Assembly: GCA_049301135.1 (NCBI GenBank)
Contig: JBAQKP010000211.1
Span: forward strand, 1 to 26,378
Reading direction: 5' to 3'
DNA: 26,378 nt
From: JAYXXU01 sp049301135
Lineage (GTDB): Bacteria; Pseudomonadota; Gammaproteobacteria; Pseudomonadales; Moraxellaceae
Both the position numbers and the translations under genes were made by a program. The notes under the pieces were generated by a model. It was not told where the DNA came from, searched no databases, and worked only from the letters and a program-made list of their open reading frames with translations. This document shows positions 7,116-15,133 of this stretch, one piece after another (the stretch's first letter is position 1; every line of letters starts with the position of its first letter).

Positions 7116-8135
7116 ATGGCACTGTCGCTACTGCAACACATTCGAGATACTCAGGCGACCCCGCTGCACCATGCAGTGCAGGAAATGGGCTTAAGTGCCA
7201 CACAGGCAACGATGTTACTCGACTGGACGCTGCCGTTAGTACTGGCACACTTGGTCGATCTGAATCAACGCCACGGCACTGGACTGGTGTTGGCACTGGT
7301 CAATACCCAAGCGGTAGACGGCATCTGGCAGACATTGGATCAAGCGGAGTGGATTAGCCAAGTCCAAAAGCAACTACCCGCTGATGGCTTAGTGTTACAA
7401 GTTGCCAGTCATCATCTGGCGACCGTAGTACTTGCAGAGATTTTTGCGCTGGTCGATGCCGCAAGCCTCGGTGAAGAAGGTCTAAACGAGCTACTTGAGG
7501 GTCAGCCAGAGCATCTACAAGGCCAAGCGCCTGATTGGGTCTGGCAACAGGCTGGCCTCAATAGCTTATGCGGTCAGGCCGCCGTCGAGCCTGAACCCAG
7601 TGCCGCGTTGGATCTGGCGGCGGGGATTGCTAGCCTCAACCAACTGGTGCGGCAAGCAGCAACACACCCTGTCAAAGATGCATCTGTGCAGCCAACCCCT
7701 ACTCAGCCAGACCCCTCTCATCCTTCAGTGGAGCACGCCGTGACCAGCCCTGATCTGAATACAACCGCATCACATCACGCTGCGGATGCCCACCATGCCC
7801 ATCCGTTGATTGTGATGCCGGTACAACGCGATGCAGGGCGTTTGACTCGTTTGTTTGAGCCATTGATTGCAGCGGGGCTGTTGGTATTTTTATCTGTCTT
7901 GTTCAGTCAGTCCAACCTGCCGATCACGCCTGTCACTGCCCCTCTAAGCTACAGCAAACCGACACTGGCCAGTCAGGAAACTGCCCTGATTCCAACTGTT
8001 GTTGCGAGCGAAAATGACTTGCCGCCGATGGCTGGTGGACAGCCTGATCTGTCAGAGATTCAGCGCGCGACCGAAGAAGCACAGCGCACCGGTACGCAGG
8101 CGTTGCAATTTAGTGATAATTCGCTGTCAGAATAA
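7116..8135 (+). CDS. Uncharacterised membrane-anchored protein with DUF937-like N-terminus
   Basis: 339 residues starting MALSLLQHI; AAGGAGA lies 5 nt upstream of the ATG at 7116. I do not recognise it with certainty. Residues 1-70 resemble DUF937/YidB-type helical domains (LLQHI..., LHHAVQEMGLSATQATMLLDWTLPLVLAHL), and residues about 88-150 could be a second copy of a similar helical unit. Residues 185-232 form a Pro/Thr/His-rich linker (HHAADAHHAHP), followed by one membrane segment at about 247-266 (PLIAAGLLVFLSVLF) and a C-terminal tail of about 70 residues with EIQRATEEAQRTG. No signal peptide is seen, so the N-domain is probably cytoplasmic. It lies 60 nt behind sspB on the same strand with no terminator between, so it may be read from the sspAB transcript. 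Function unknown. Confidence 0.75.
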   Translation: MALSLLQHIRDTQATPLHHAVQEMGLSATQATMLLDWTLPLVLAHLVDLNQRHGTGLVLALVNTQAVDGIWQTLDQAEWISQVQKQLPADGLVLQVASHHLATVVLAEIFALVDAASLGEEGLNELLEGQPEHLQGQAPDWVWQQAGLNSLCGQAAVEPEPSAALDLAAGIASLNQLVRQAATHPVKDASVQPTPTQPDPSHPSVEHAVTSPDLNTTASHHAADAHHAHPLIVMPVQRDAGRLTRLFEPLIAAGLLVFLSVLFSQSNLPITPVTAPLSYSKPTLASQETALIPTVVASENDLPPMAGGQPDLSEIQRATEEAQRTGTQALQFSDNSLSE

Positions 8136-8143
8136 TCTGACAG
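8124..8143. terminator. Stem-loop between convergent genes
   Basis: CTGTCAGA and TCTGACAG pair perfectly (8 bp) around ATAA. The loop contains the stop codon of the DUF937-like gene. It lies in the 20-bp gap to cysG, whose stop is at 8156. Neither side has a strong T-run, so terminator activity is uncertain, but position suggests it ends both convergent transcripts. Confidence 0.45.
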
Positions 8144-8155
8144 CTTGCGCTCTTA

Positions 8156-9532
8156 TTAATCAAACCAGCGCAACTGCTCACGCAACTTGACCACTTCGCC
8201 GATGATGGTAATGGTCGGCGCAGCAATCCCACTACCCTCGACTTTACTGGCGATATCTGCGAGCGTACCGATCAGGACTTTTTGCTCAGGCGTTGTACCT
8301 TTCGACACCAACGCCACCGGCATATCAGGCCGTAATCCATGCGCGATCAGTTGCTGCGTAATCCGCTCTAGCCCGACCAAGCCCATATACAGCACCAAAG
8401 TCTGATGCTCGTACACCAGTTCTGACCACGGCAGTTCAGGCGAGCCCTCTTTTAAATGTCCGGTCAAAAACCGCACACTCTGCGCATAATCACGATGCGT
8501 GAGTGGAATTCCTGCATACGCGCCGCAACCGGCCGCCGCTGTGACCCCTGGCACGACCTGAAAGGCGACACCCGCAGCAAACAGTTGCTCGATCTCCTCG
8601 CCACCACGCCCAAAAATAAACGGATCGCCGCCTTTAAGCCGACAGACCCGTTTGCCGTCTTGTGCCAGTCGCACCAACAGCGCATTAATGCCCTCTTGCG
8701 GCACGGCATGATCCGCACGCGCCTTGCCGACATAAATCCGCTCGGCATCACGCCGTACCAAATCCATGATCGGCTTTGACACCAGACGGTCATACACCAC
8801 CACGTCGGCTTGCTGCATCAGCCGTAACGCCTTGAATGTTAACAAATCTGGATCACCCGGCCCTGCACCGACCAGATACACCTCGCCTTTTGGCGTTTGC
8901 CAGTCTTGCATGGCTTGCGGCATCAACTGATCGGCGAGTTCGCGCTGACCGCTGAGGATTTTCTCACCGATATGACCGGCGTATAGGTTTTCCCAAAAAA
9001 TCCGCCGCGTGTCCGGCTCGGTAATCAAGGCTTTGACTTGTGGGCGCCAGTCACCAGAAAACTTAGCCAGCTCACCGTATTGCGCGGGCACAAGCGATTC
9101 AATCTTGGTGCGCAGTTGTCGCGCCAACACCGGCGCGTTGCCGTTGCTGGTGATCGACACTAACAGCGGCGAACGGTCAATAATCGCAGGCACAATAAAC
9201 CGACAGTGCGGCGGATCATCGACCGAATTGACCAAGACATTCAGCGCTTCACAGTCGTCAAACACCTGCGCATTTACAACGGCATTATCAGTGGCAGCAA
9301 TCACCAGCCGATAACGGCGTAACTCCAACAGACACGGATAACACTCGGCGCGATGTTCACCGCCGCTCTTGCCCACATCATCGTGTAAATCTGGCAAAAT
9401 CTCGGGCGACAACACGTCTAAGATTGCGCCTGCACTCAGCAACAGCCGCGCTTTACGCCGTGCAATCTGCCCACCACCGACCAACAGACAACGCTGGCCA
9501 CGCAGTTTTAATGCAATCGGTAATACATCCAC
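8156..9532 (-). CDS. cysG: Siroheme synthase (precorrin-2 dehydrogenase / ferrochelatase / uroporphyrinogen-III methyltransferase)
   Basis: 458 residues, collinear with E. coli CysG (457). Residues 1-205 are the NAD-binding dehydrogenase/ferrochelatase domain (CLLVGGGQIARRKARLLLSAGA). Residues about 216-458 are the SAM methyltransferase with VYLVGAGPGDPDLLT, VVVYDRLVS, RLKGGDPFIFGRGGEE and GIPLTHRDYAQS. The enzyme makes siroheme for sulfite and nitrite reductases. The start is GTG at 9532, 3 nt after the serS stop, with GGAG 6 nt before it inside the serS end, so translation is coupled to serS. The Ser phosphorylated in Salmonella CysG (Ser128, in GGTSPVLAR) is Ala here (GNAPVLAR). The gene ends in the convergent hairpin at 8124-8143. 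Confidence 0.97.
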   Translation of the reverse strand: MDVLPIALKLRGQRCLLVGGGQIARRKARLLLSAGAILDVLSPEILPDLHDDVGKSGGEHRAECYPCLLELRRYRLVIAATDNAVVNAQVFDDCEALNVLVNSVDDPPHCRFIVPAIIDRSPLLVSITSNGNAPVLARQLRTKIESLVPAQYGELAKFSGDWRPQVKALITEPDTRRIFWENLYAGHIGEKILSGQRELADQLMPQAMQDWQTPKGEVYLVGAGPGDPDLLTFKALRLMQQADVVVYDRLVSKPIMDLVRRDAERIYVGKARADHAVPQEGINALLVRLAQDGKRVCRLKGGDPFIFGRGGEEIEQLFAAGVAFQVVPGVTAAAGCGAYAGIPLTHRDYAQSVRFLTGHLKEGSPELPWSELVYEHQTLVLYMGLVGLERITQQLIAHGLRPDMPVALVSKGTTPEQKVLIGTLADIASKVEGSGIAAPTITIIGEVVKLREQLRWFD

Positions 9533-9535
9533 AGC

Positions 9536-10816
9536 CTACTCCGCTCGCTTGCCAATGACGGTAAGACCACCCATGTACGGCTGCAACGCGGCCGGAATCG
9601 CAATCGAACCATCGGCTTGCTGATGATTTTCCATCAATGCGAGTAATGTCCGACCAACTGCCAAGCCCGAGCCATTTAGGGTATGTACCAATTCAGTTTT
9701 TTTATCAACGCGCAAGCGGGTCAGCATCCGGCGTGCTTGAAAATCACCACAATTCGAGCAAGATGAAATCTCGCGGTAGGTGTTTTGGCTGGGTAGCCAG
9801 ACTTCGATATCGTAGGTTTTTACCGCCGAAAAGCCCATATCACCGCCACACAGCAGCATCACACGGTACGGCAATTCGAGCAGTTGCAGCACTTTTTCGG
9901 CACAAGCGGTCATGTCTTCAAGCGCTTGCATCGACGTGGATGGATGCACGATGTTGACCATTTCGACTTTTTCAAACTGATGCTGCCGAATCAAACCACG
10001 CGTATCGCGACCGCCCGAACCAGCCTCGCTGCGAAAACACGGCGTATGCGCTGTCAGTTTGATCGGTAAATCTGCTGCATCTAAAATCTGATCACGCACC
10101 AAATTGGTCAGCGGCACTTCAGAGGTTGGAATCAGGTAAAATGGCTTATCACCTTGTAATTTAAACAGGTCTTCTTCAAATTTTGGCAGCTGTCCTGTGC
10201 CATACAGGCTGTCACTGTTGACCATAAACGGCACATACACCTCAGTATAGCCGTGCTGGGTGGTGTGTAAATCCAGCATAAACTGCGCCAAGGCACGTTG
10301 CAGCCGTGCCAGCTCGCCTTTGAGCACGCTAAAGCGTGAGCCGGTGATTTTGGCGGCAACCTCAAAATCCAGCAGTCCCAGCGCCTCGCCCAGATCACTA
10401 TGATCTTGCACAGCAAATTCAAACTGACGCGGCATACCGACCCGACGCACTTCGACGTTGGCATGTTCGTCCGCACCGACTGGCACACTCTCATCAGGCA
10501 AGTTGGGGATGCTGAGGGCTTTTTGTTCGATCTCGGCTTGTAATACGCTCAGTTCGGCATCAGCGGCTTTCATATCATCGCTGACGGCATTCATCCGTGC
10601 CATCAGTTCGGTTGTATCTTGGCCGTTTTTTTTCAATTGACCGATTTGTTTTGCACCGGCATTGCGCTCGGCTTGCAGGGTTTCGGTGCGCACCTGAATC
10701 GCTTTACGCCGCGATTCGAGGTCTGCCCACATCGCCGTATCCAGACCAATACCACGCTTGGCCAGCGCAGCGTTGACCAGCTCAATCTGGCCGCGGAGTA
10801 ACTTTGGATCAATCAT
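9536..10816 (-). CDS. serS: Seryl-tRNA synthetase
   Basis: 426 residues. The N-terminus IDPKLLRGQIELVNAALAKR begins the long tRNA-binding coiled coil (about 30-100, rich in K/Q/E). The class II catalytic core follows, with motif 2 at FRSEAGSGGRDTRGLIRQHQ and motif 3 at GRTLLALMENHQQADG. It charges tRNA-Ser and tRNA-Sec with serine. The frame opens three codons earlier at a GTG, but ATG at 10816 gives the normal family start. No good Shine-Dalgarno is visible. First gene of serS-cysG; a promoter is predicted at 10852-10880. lolA lies upstream on the same strand, with an opposing emrE-like gene between. Confidence 0.97.
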   Translation of the reverse strand: MIDPKLLRGQIELVNAALAKRGIGLDTAMWADLESRRKAIQVRTETLQAERNAGAKQIGQLKKNGQDTTELMARMNAVSDDMKAADAELSVLQAEIEQKALSIPNLPDESVPVGADEHANVEVRRVGMPRQFEFAVQDHSDLGEALGLLDFEVAAKITGSRFSVLKGELARLQRALAQFMLDLHTTQHGYTEVYVPFMVNSDSLYGTGQLPKFEEDLFKLQGDKPFYLIPTSEVPLTNLVRDQILDAADLPIKLTAHTPCFRSEAGSGGRDTRGLIRQHQFEKVEMVNIVHPSTSMQALEDMTACAEKVLQLLELPYRVMLLCGGDMGFSAVKTYDIEVWLPSQNTYREISSCSNCGDFQARRMLTRLRVDKKTELVHTLNGSGLAVGRTLLALMENHQQADGSIAIPAALQPYMGGLTVIGKRAE

Positions 10817-10851
10817 GACACACACTTAAAATCGCAATAAAAACTGCCGCT

Positions 10852-10880
10852 AGTGTACGAGGTTTGCTAGAGCTTGCACA
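10852..10880 (-). promoter_or_regulatory. Candidate promoter of serS-cysG
   Basis: On the minus strand TGTGCA (10880-10875), 17-nt spacer, TACACT (10857-10852). The -10 matches well and the -35 poorly. It places the start about 30 nt before the serS ATG. No T-box-like structure is seen. Confidence 0.4.
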
Positions 10881-10992
10881 GGTTTGCACCACCCTGATAA
10901 AAAACACGATCTACACCGTCGCCCCACAGCGAAAACCCAAAGCGCACGCTAACCGTTATACTGACGCATGACCACGACCGGAATGGATTGAC

Positions 10993-11325
10993 ATGCATTG
11001 GCTCTATCTGGCGCTAGCGATTGTGTCTGAAGTGATTGCTACCAGTTTTTTAAAGTCTAGCGACAGTTTTTCGCGCTTTTGGCCTTCAGTGATTGTGGTG
11101 GTCGGTTATGGGTTGGCGTTTTATTTTATGTCGCTCAGTTTGCGAACGATTCCGATTGGGATTACTTACGCAATCTGGTCAGGCAGCGGCATTGTGTTGA
11201 TCGCGCTGATCGGCTGGGTTTGGCTCGGTCAAAAGCTCGATACGGCCGCCCTGATTGGGATTGGTTTGATCCTTGCGGGGGTGTTGGTGATTCAGTTAGG
11301 CTCCAATGTCAATGGACACGCGTAG
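10993..11325 (+). CDS. emrE: Small multidrug resistance (SMR) efflux transporter, EmrE/Qac type
   Basis: 110 residues with four hydrophobic helices, the EmrE length. The proton/drug-binding Glu is Glu13 (AIVSEVIATSFLK). The rest aligns with EmrE: FSRFWPS, IPIGITYAIWSGSGIVLIALIGW, LGQKLD and LILAGVLVIQL. The GITYAIWSG block and the lack of SugE-type residues favour the EmrE/Qac subgroup, which exports quaternary ammonium and other lipophilic cations against protons as a dimer in the inner membrane. A TATACT hexamer at 10957-10962 is a possible -10 without a clear -35. The gene stands alone, divergent from serS and convergent with lolA. No integron attC or insertion-sequence feature is seen nearby. 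Confidence 0.93.
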   Translation: MHWLYLALAIVSEVIATSFLKSSDSFSRFWPSVIVVVGYGLAFYFMSLSLRTIPIGITYAIWSGSGIVLIALIGWVWLGQKLDTAALIGIGLILAGVLVIQLGSNVNGHA

Positions 11326-11362
11326 ACACGGTTGGCATAAAATTCTGAAATTCTTCAACAAT

Positions 11363-11391
11363 AAAAAAGCACACTTCATTGCGTGCCTTTT
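11363..11391. terminator. Bidirectional terminator between emrE-like gene and lolA
   Basis: On the minus strand AAAAGGCACGC, loop AATGAA, then GTGTGCTTTTTT; the stem includes two G-T wobbles. It is A-rich on one side and T-rich on the other, 38 bp after the emrE-like stop and 17 bp after the lolA stop, so it serves both convergent genes. Confidence 0.75.
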
Positions 11392-11407
11392 GCTACTTAA
11401 TGTCACC

Positions 11408-12139
11408 TTACTGGTCGATCACATCCGTGCCAGCCGGTGGCTTAAACACAAACAACTGATCGTTAAGACGTGGGTTCAGTTTGACGTTGCTAAACTGAAT
11501 ATCGGTTTTTTGGCCAAGTGAGTCTTGTAGCACCATTTGGCTCGGCAGATCGCCTTGAAAACGCAGGGTCAGGCTCTCAAAGCTACTGTCCTTACTGCGT
11601 GGATACAGCACAAAATGCGCCTGATTACGATTGGGCTGCGTGACTCGAAAGGCTTTTTTGATCTGCTCAGGCTGACCTGACAATAACAACGCCGGTGTAT
11701 TTCCAACCTGCGCGTCCATCTGCTGACGGGTCGCCTGCTCTAGATCAGGATCATAAATCCACACGGTCTGCCCATTGGTGACGATCAACTGCTGCATTGG
11801 GCTGGTGGTTTCCCAGCGGAACTGCCCCGGCCGTTTGACTTGCATCACGCCGCTATAGCTGCGATTCATATGACTCGGACGCAAACCTTGCTGCGGGCGG
11901 GCGGCGGGGCTATTGGACACGATGGTTTTTTGGCTAAAGCTGGCTTCTAAACTGCCAAGTTTGGCCAAAGCACGGTTGAGCTCCACCGTGGCATCTGCCT
12001 CACTCACGGCACTGCTGACCGCACGCGTGGTGCTGGTGACCGGTGTGTTAGCGGCAGCAGCATGTACTGCGCCTGCAACAGTGAGGGCAAGCAGGGCTGA
12101 ACCCACGACGGTTGCATATTGTTTAGTTAAATCTGACAT
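11408..12139 (-). CDS. lolA: Outer-membrane lipoprotein carrier protein LolA
   Basis: 243 residues with a Sec signal peptide (hydrophobic TVVGSALLALTVAGAVHAAAA) and the LolA core: LGSLEASFSQKTI, YSGVMQVKRPGQFRWET, GQTVWIYDPDLEQAT and NTPALLLSG. LolA ferries lipoproteins from the inner-membrane LolCDE complex through the periplasm to LolB. The chain is longer than E. coli LolA (203). The excess is an Ala/Thr/Ser-rich stretch after the signal peptide (about 28-50) and an insert around SNSPAARPQQGLRPSH. A GAGG sits about 10 nt before the ATG. In E. coli lolA is followed by rarA and serS; here an opposing emrE-like gene lies between lolA and serS and rarA is absent from the window. Confidence 0.95.
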   Translation of the reverse strand: MSDLTKQYATVVGSALLALTVAGAVHAAAANTPVTSTTRAVSSAVSEADATVELNRALAKLGSLEASFSQKTIVSNSPAARPQQGLRPSHMNRSYSGVMQVKRPGQFRWETTSPMQQLIVTNGQTVWIYDPDLEQATRQQMDAQVGNTPALLLSGQPEQIKKAFRVTQPNRNQAHFVLYPRSKDSSFESLTLRFQGDLPSQMVLQDSLGQKTDIQFSNVKLNPRLNDQLFVFKPPAGTDVIDQ

Positions 12140-12304
12140 GAATCCATAACCTCGTCATCGCATGATGTGTGGCGACTATGCCACGTCTGCACCCTAGCCG
12201 GTAGATCGTTTGAGTGGTGAATCAGGCGGTTATGGTAGTGATTGCAGCCAACTGATGATCGAAAACACGCTTTTTGTAATCCAAAATTTATTTTAAAGAG
12301 CATA

Positions 12305-12331
12305 AAAAAGACCTCACGAGGAGGTCTTTTT
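12305..12331 (-). terminator. Terminator after the glycine-zipper gene
   Basis: AAAAAGACCTC and GAGGTCTTTTT form a perfect 11-bp stem with a 5-nt loop, T-run on either strand. It lies 14 bp past the stop of the glycine-zipper gene and separates it from lolA. Confidence 0.88.
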
Positions 12332-12345
12332 CTGTGTTTTGGCCT

Positions 12346-12867
12346 TTAGCTGATGCGGTTCCACGCTTGACGGGCAGCGTGCTTGGCATCTTCCCACTTC
12401 AAGCGAGATTCGCCTTTGACTGCTTCCCAGCGCTGCGCCATATCCGGCTCGGCATCTTCAAACTGACTGTCCCGACCATACTGGCTGCGGGATTCATAGC
12501 CGATGCGATAGGCTGAGGCATAGTCGCGGTCGTAGTTATCTTCGGCACTGTAATACGGAGTGCTGGTGTGCGCACTACGCCAGTAGACTTCTTCGTGGGT
12601 TGGGTCAATCGCTTCGCCCGCTGCACTGCCCGCCAGACCGCCGATCACTGCACCGACTGCACCACCGACCAGCGCCCCAAGTGGCCCTGCCACCAGACCG
12701 ACCGTCGCGCCGACTGCTGCACCGCCAGTTGCACCAACGCCAGTACCCACTGGATGTGCACCCGGCTCACCGGTGATGGGGTCAGCATTTAGGGCGGCAC
12801 GGCTGTCTTTTGGCATATTCTTGATCACATCACGATCCATTTGATCTCGGCTCTGTTCGTTGCTCAT
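12346..12867 (-). CDS. Glycine-zipper protein of unknown function
   Basis: 173 residues from ATG 12867, preceded by AGGAG at good spacing; the frame is open 44 codons further but without a better start. Residues 1-40 are polar and end in GEPGAHPVG. Residues 41-87 are Gly/Ala-rich with regular small-residue spacing (GATGGAAVGATVGLVAGPLG..., VGGAVGAVIGGLAG), a glycine-zipper segment that could insert in a membrane as a helical hairpin. A DPTHEEVYWR block follows, then a Tyr/Asp-rich part (YSAEDNYDRDYASAYRIGYE) and a basic amphipathic tail (WEDAKHAARQAWNRI). No signal peptide is seen. Similar small stress-associated proteins occur widely in Proteobacteria, but I cannot name a function. Confidence 0.8.
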   Translation of the reverse strand: MSNEQSRDQMDRDVIKNMPKDSRAALNADPITGEPGAHPVGTGVGATGGAAVGATVGLVAGPLGALVGGAVGAVIGGLAGSAAGEAIDPTHEEVYWRSAHTSTPYYSAEDNYDRDYASAYRIGYESRSQYGRDSQFEDAEPDMAQRWEAVKGESRLKWEDAKHAARQAWNRIS

Positions 12868-13122
12868 GGCGATGACTCCTGTTGGAAAAACTAGATTTGG
12901 GAAAGTTAATCTGTTGCCATACAGCTTATGCACCAACGGTTGCTGGCTGATTGCTGACGACAAGGCAACCTTAGCCAAAGCCGCACCAAAGGTGTGCAAT
13001 CAATTGTGGTAGATATACAGGCGCTGCGAGATCATCTGGTGAGGGCAAGTAACTTATAGAACGTTGTTGTAAGGTCGTACGGTGATTTGTGTGTGCTGCA
13101 TCACCAGCCAACAATCACCCAT
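12868..13122. other. Intergenic region upstream of the glycine-zipper gene
   Basis: About 250 bp with no gene I can support. It must hold the promoter of the glycine-zipper gene, but no clear hexamer pair was found. A loose hairpin GGTGAT/ATCACC with a 13-nt loop sits at 13081-13105. Confidence 0.4.
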
Positions 13123-13159
13123 AAAAAAACCGCACTGCTTTGCAACAGGCGGTTTTTTT
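13123..13159 (-). terminator. Terminator after rpmA
   Basis: AAAAAAACCGC (13123-13133) pairs perfectly with GCGGTTTTTTT (13149-13159) around a 15-nt loop that can itself pair (CTG/CAG). It lies 40 bp after the rpmA stop on the minus strand. Confidence 0.88.
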
Positions 13160-13199
13160 AGGGTGCTGTGAGATCGAGATGGCATGCGCCAATCAGATC

Positions 13200-13457
13200 T
13201 TAGGCAGCATCGACGATCACATAGCGACGGCCAAATGCACCTTTAACGGCAAAACGGACAACACCGTCGCTGGTCGCGAACAGGGTGTGGTCACGACCCA
13301 TACCGACGTTGCCGCCTGCATGGAATTCTGTGCCGCGCTGACGCACGATGATGCCGCCCGCTAGAATTTTTTGACCGCCGTACACTTTTACGCCGAGCAT
13401 TTTTGGGTTGGAATCACGACCGTTCCGCGTGGAACCGCCGGCTTTTTTATGTGCCAT
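13200..13457 (-). CDS. rpmA: 50S ribosomal protein L27
   Basis: 85 residues, as in E. coli. The start MAHKKAGGSTRNGRDS is the conserved N-terminal arm that reaches the peptidyl-transferase centre; KMLGVKVYGG, ILVRQRGT-like and GRDHTLFA blocks follow. AAGGAG lies 8 nt upstream of the ATG. Second gene of the rplU-rpmA operon, 28 nt behind rplU, followed by a terminator. Confidence 0.98.
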   Translation of the reverse strand: MAHKKAGGSTRNGRDSNPKMLGVKVYGGQKILAGGIIVRQRGTEFHAGGNVGMGRDHTLFATSDGVVRFAVKGAFGRRYVIVDAA

Positions 13458-13485
13458 GAGTAAAACTCCTTAACGGGTCGTTAAA

Positions 13486-13797
13486 TTACAGCGTGATCGC
13501 AGTAATTTTGATTTCGGTAAACCACTGACGGTGGCCTTGCTCTTTGTGGTAATGCTTACGACGACGATGCTTGACGATGCGGATTTTGTCGCCACGGCCA
13601 TGACGCAAGACTTCTGCGGTCACAACAGCACCAGCCACGCTTGGCGCGCCGATTTGAATGTTGTCGCCATCAACGACCATCAACACTTCTGCAAAGTTCA
13701 GTGCTTCGCCAGTTTCGGCCTTCAGCAATTCAACTTTCAGACGCTCACCAACGATAACGCGATGCTGTTTACCACCGCTTTGAATGACTGCGTACAT
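13486..13797 (-). CDS. rplU: 50S ribosomal protein L21
   Basis: 103 residues, the standard length. MYAVIQSGGKQHRV at the start and KIRIVKHRRRKHYHKEQGHR near the end are diagnostic of L21, which binds 23S rRNA in the large subunit. TGGAGTGAAGC precedes the ATG. First gene of rplU-rpmA, with a very good promoter about 100 bp upstream and a leader of about 85 nt containing a small hairpin. Divergent from ispB, as in E. coli. Confidence 0.98.
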   Translation of the reverse strand: MYAVIQSGGKQHRVIVGERLKVELLKAETGEALNFAEVLMVVDGDNIQIGAPSVAGAVVTAEVLRHGRGDKIRIVKHRRRKHYHKEQGHRQWFTEIKITAITL

Positions 13798-13828
13798 GCT
13801 TCACTCCAATAAACCCGTGTCGCCGTGC

Positions 13829-13845
13829 CGACTCAACGAGAGTCG
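13829..13845 (-). promoter_or_regulatory. Hairpin in the rplU leader
   Basis: CGACTC and GAGTCG pair perfectly around a 5-nt loop, 32 nt upstream of the rplU ATG within the predicted leader. It could be an L21 autoregulatory element; that is inference from position only. Confidence 0.35.
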
Positions 13846-13888
13846 ATCTTCATACGAACGCCACTGGGGGAAATGCACAAGGTGGAGG

Positions 13889-13917
13889 ATTGTATGGAAA
13901 AGCAGCGATGCTGGCAA
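13889..13917 (-). promoter_or_regulatory. Sigma-70-type promoter of rplU-rpmA
   Basis: On the minus strand TTGCCA (13917-13912), exactly 17 nt, TACAAT (13894-13889). Both hexamers are 5/6 matches. The predicted start is near 13882, leaving a leader of about 85 nt. Confidence 0.8.
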
Positions 13918-14115
13918 GTTTTTTGCTGTATTTTTGGCAGAAGACTGCTGGTTTTTTGGCATAAAGTTGCAAGTTATCGTACACGTTCATCATTAACTGC
14001 TAGACCTGACACAGATCAATGCTGGAAGTTCGACCGCATGACGGCTACGATACGGCTGTTTTGTGGGTAAACTTTTTTGCGCAAGGTCATCCATGTACTC
14101 AAGGATTGAGTCAAG
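13918..14115. other. Upstream region shared by rplU and ispB
   Basis: About 200 bp between the rplU promoter and the ispB start. The ispB promoter must lie here, but I find only weak candidates (for example TACGAT near 14047 with no matching -35). The DNA is AT-rich with T-runs. No gene is supported. Confidence 0.4.
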
Positions 14116-15129
14116 ATGATCGAGTCTTTTCATACGGTAGGTCTTATGGTTGATTTTAAAAAAGACATTTTAGCGCCGGTCGCAGATGATTTTGCCGCCA
14201 TGGATCATTTTATTCAGACCGGCATTCATTCTAAAGTGCCGCTGGTGATGAGTGTCAGTCAACATGTGGTCGATGCGGGGGGCAAACGGATGCGTCCCTT
14301 GATGTGTCTGCTGGCGGCGCGCGCGTGTCAGCCCGATCTTGGCAGCACGCAAGATAAGACGCTACGGCTGGCAGCGATTGTCGAGATGCTACATACCGCC
14401 ACGTTGGTGCATGACGATGTGGTGGATGAGTCGGGGCTGCGCCGTGGCCGACCGACTGCCAATGCCACGTGGAATAACGCCACTGCGGTGCTAGTTGGCG
14501 ATTTTTTGATTGCACGGGCGTTTGACTTATTGGTCAATTTTGGCGACTTAACCTTACTGAAGGATTTTTCGTCTGGCACCTGTGAAATCGCCGAAGGCGA
14601 AGTGCTACAGCTTCAACATCAACACAACCCTGATTCAACCGAACAAGACTATTTACAGATTATTTATGGCAAGACCTCACGGCTGTTTATGCTGGCAACT
14701 GAGGGTGCGGCGATTTTGACCCAGACCGAGCCATATCGACCCGCGCTGCAAGCGTATGCCAAACACTTCGGCAATGCGTTTCAGATGATTGATGACATCT
14801 TAGACTATAGCTCTGATGCTGAAACACTGGGTAAAAATATCGGTGATGACCTACTCGAAGGCAAGCCGACCCTACCACTGATTGCAGCAATGCAGCGCTG
14901 TACAGGGGATGATTTGGCCTTGATTCGTAAAAGCATCCAAACCGGTGGCTTGGCTGATTTGGATCGGGTAATCTCACTGGTGCATAGCAGCGGCGCACTG
15001 GATTACTGCCAGCAACGGGCAGCCGAAGAAACCAAGATGGCGGTCGCAGCAATTGGGCAACTGCCCGCGTCAATCTATCGCGAGGCGCTGGCCAATCTGG
15101 CACAGCTTGCCTTGAATCGGTTGAGCTAA
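14116..15129 (+). CDS. ispB: Long-chain trans-polyprenyl diphosphate synthase (quinone side chain)
   Basis: 337 residues. Both Asp-rich motifs are present: DDVVD at 100-104 (LVHDDVVDESGLRRGRPT) and DDILD at 226-230 (QMIDDILDYSSD). GGKRMRP and GKTSRL, which bind isopentenyl diphosphate and allylic substrate in the family, are also there. The enzyme builds the octa- or nonaprenyl tail of ubiquinone; chain length cannot be read. The start is ambiguous: ATG 14116 has AAGGA 10 nt upstream, while ATG 14146 (MVDFKKDILAPV) has GGTAGG 4 nt upstream and better matches the family N-terminus. Divergent from rplU, 4 nt upstream of the Gcr-like gene, with which it forms an operon. Confidence 0.96.
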   Translation: MIESFHTVGLMVDFKKDILAPVADDFAAMDHFIQTGIHSKVPLVMSVSQHVVDAGGKRMRPLMCLLAARACQPDLGSTQDKTLRLAAIVEMLHTATLVHDDVVDESGLRRGRPTANATWNNATAVLVGDFLIARAFDLLVNFGDLTLLKDFSSGTCEIAEGEVLQLQHQHNPDSTEQDYLQIIYGKTSRLFMLATEGAAILTQTEPYRPALQAYAKHFGNAFQMIDDILDYSSDAETLGKNIGDDLLEGKPTLPLIAAMQRCTGDDLALIRKSIQTGGLADLDRVISLVHSSGALDYCQQRAAEETKMAVAAIGQLPASIYREALANLAQLALNRLS

Positions 15130-15133
15130 TGAG

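Noticed and set aside
10993..11325. Integron cassette origin for the emrE-like gene
   Set aside because: No attC-like imperfect palindrome, integrase gene or cassette neighbour is visible. The surroundings are ordinary chromosomal genes.
12868..12999. N-terminal extension of the glycine-zipper protein by 44 residues
   Set aside because: No Shine-Dalgarno lies at the upstream start, while AGGAG precedes ATG 12867. The extension is not a convincing signal peptide.
13081..13105. GGTGAT/ATCACC hairpin as a small RNA or attenuator
   Set aside because: A 6-bp stem with a 13-nt loop is weak and lies just past the end of rpmA, next to the real terminator.
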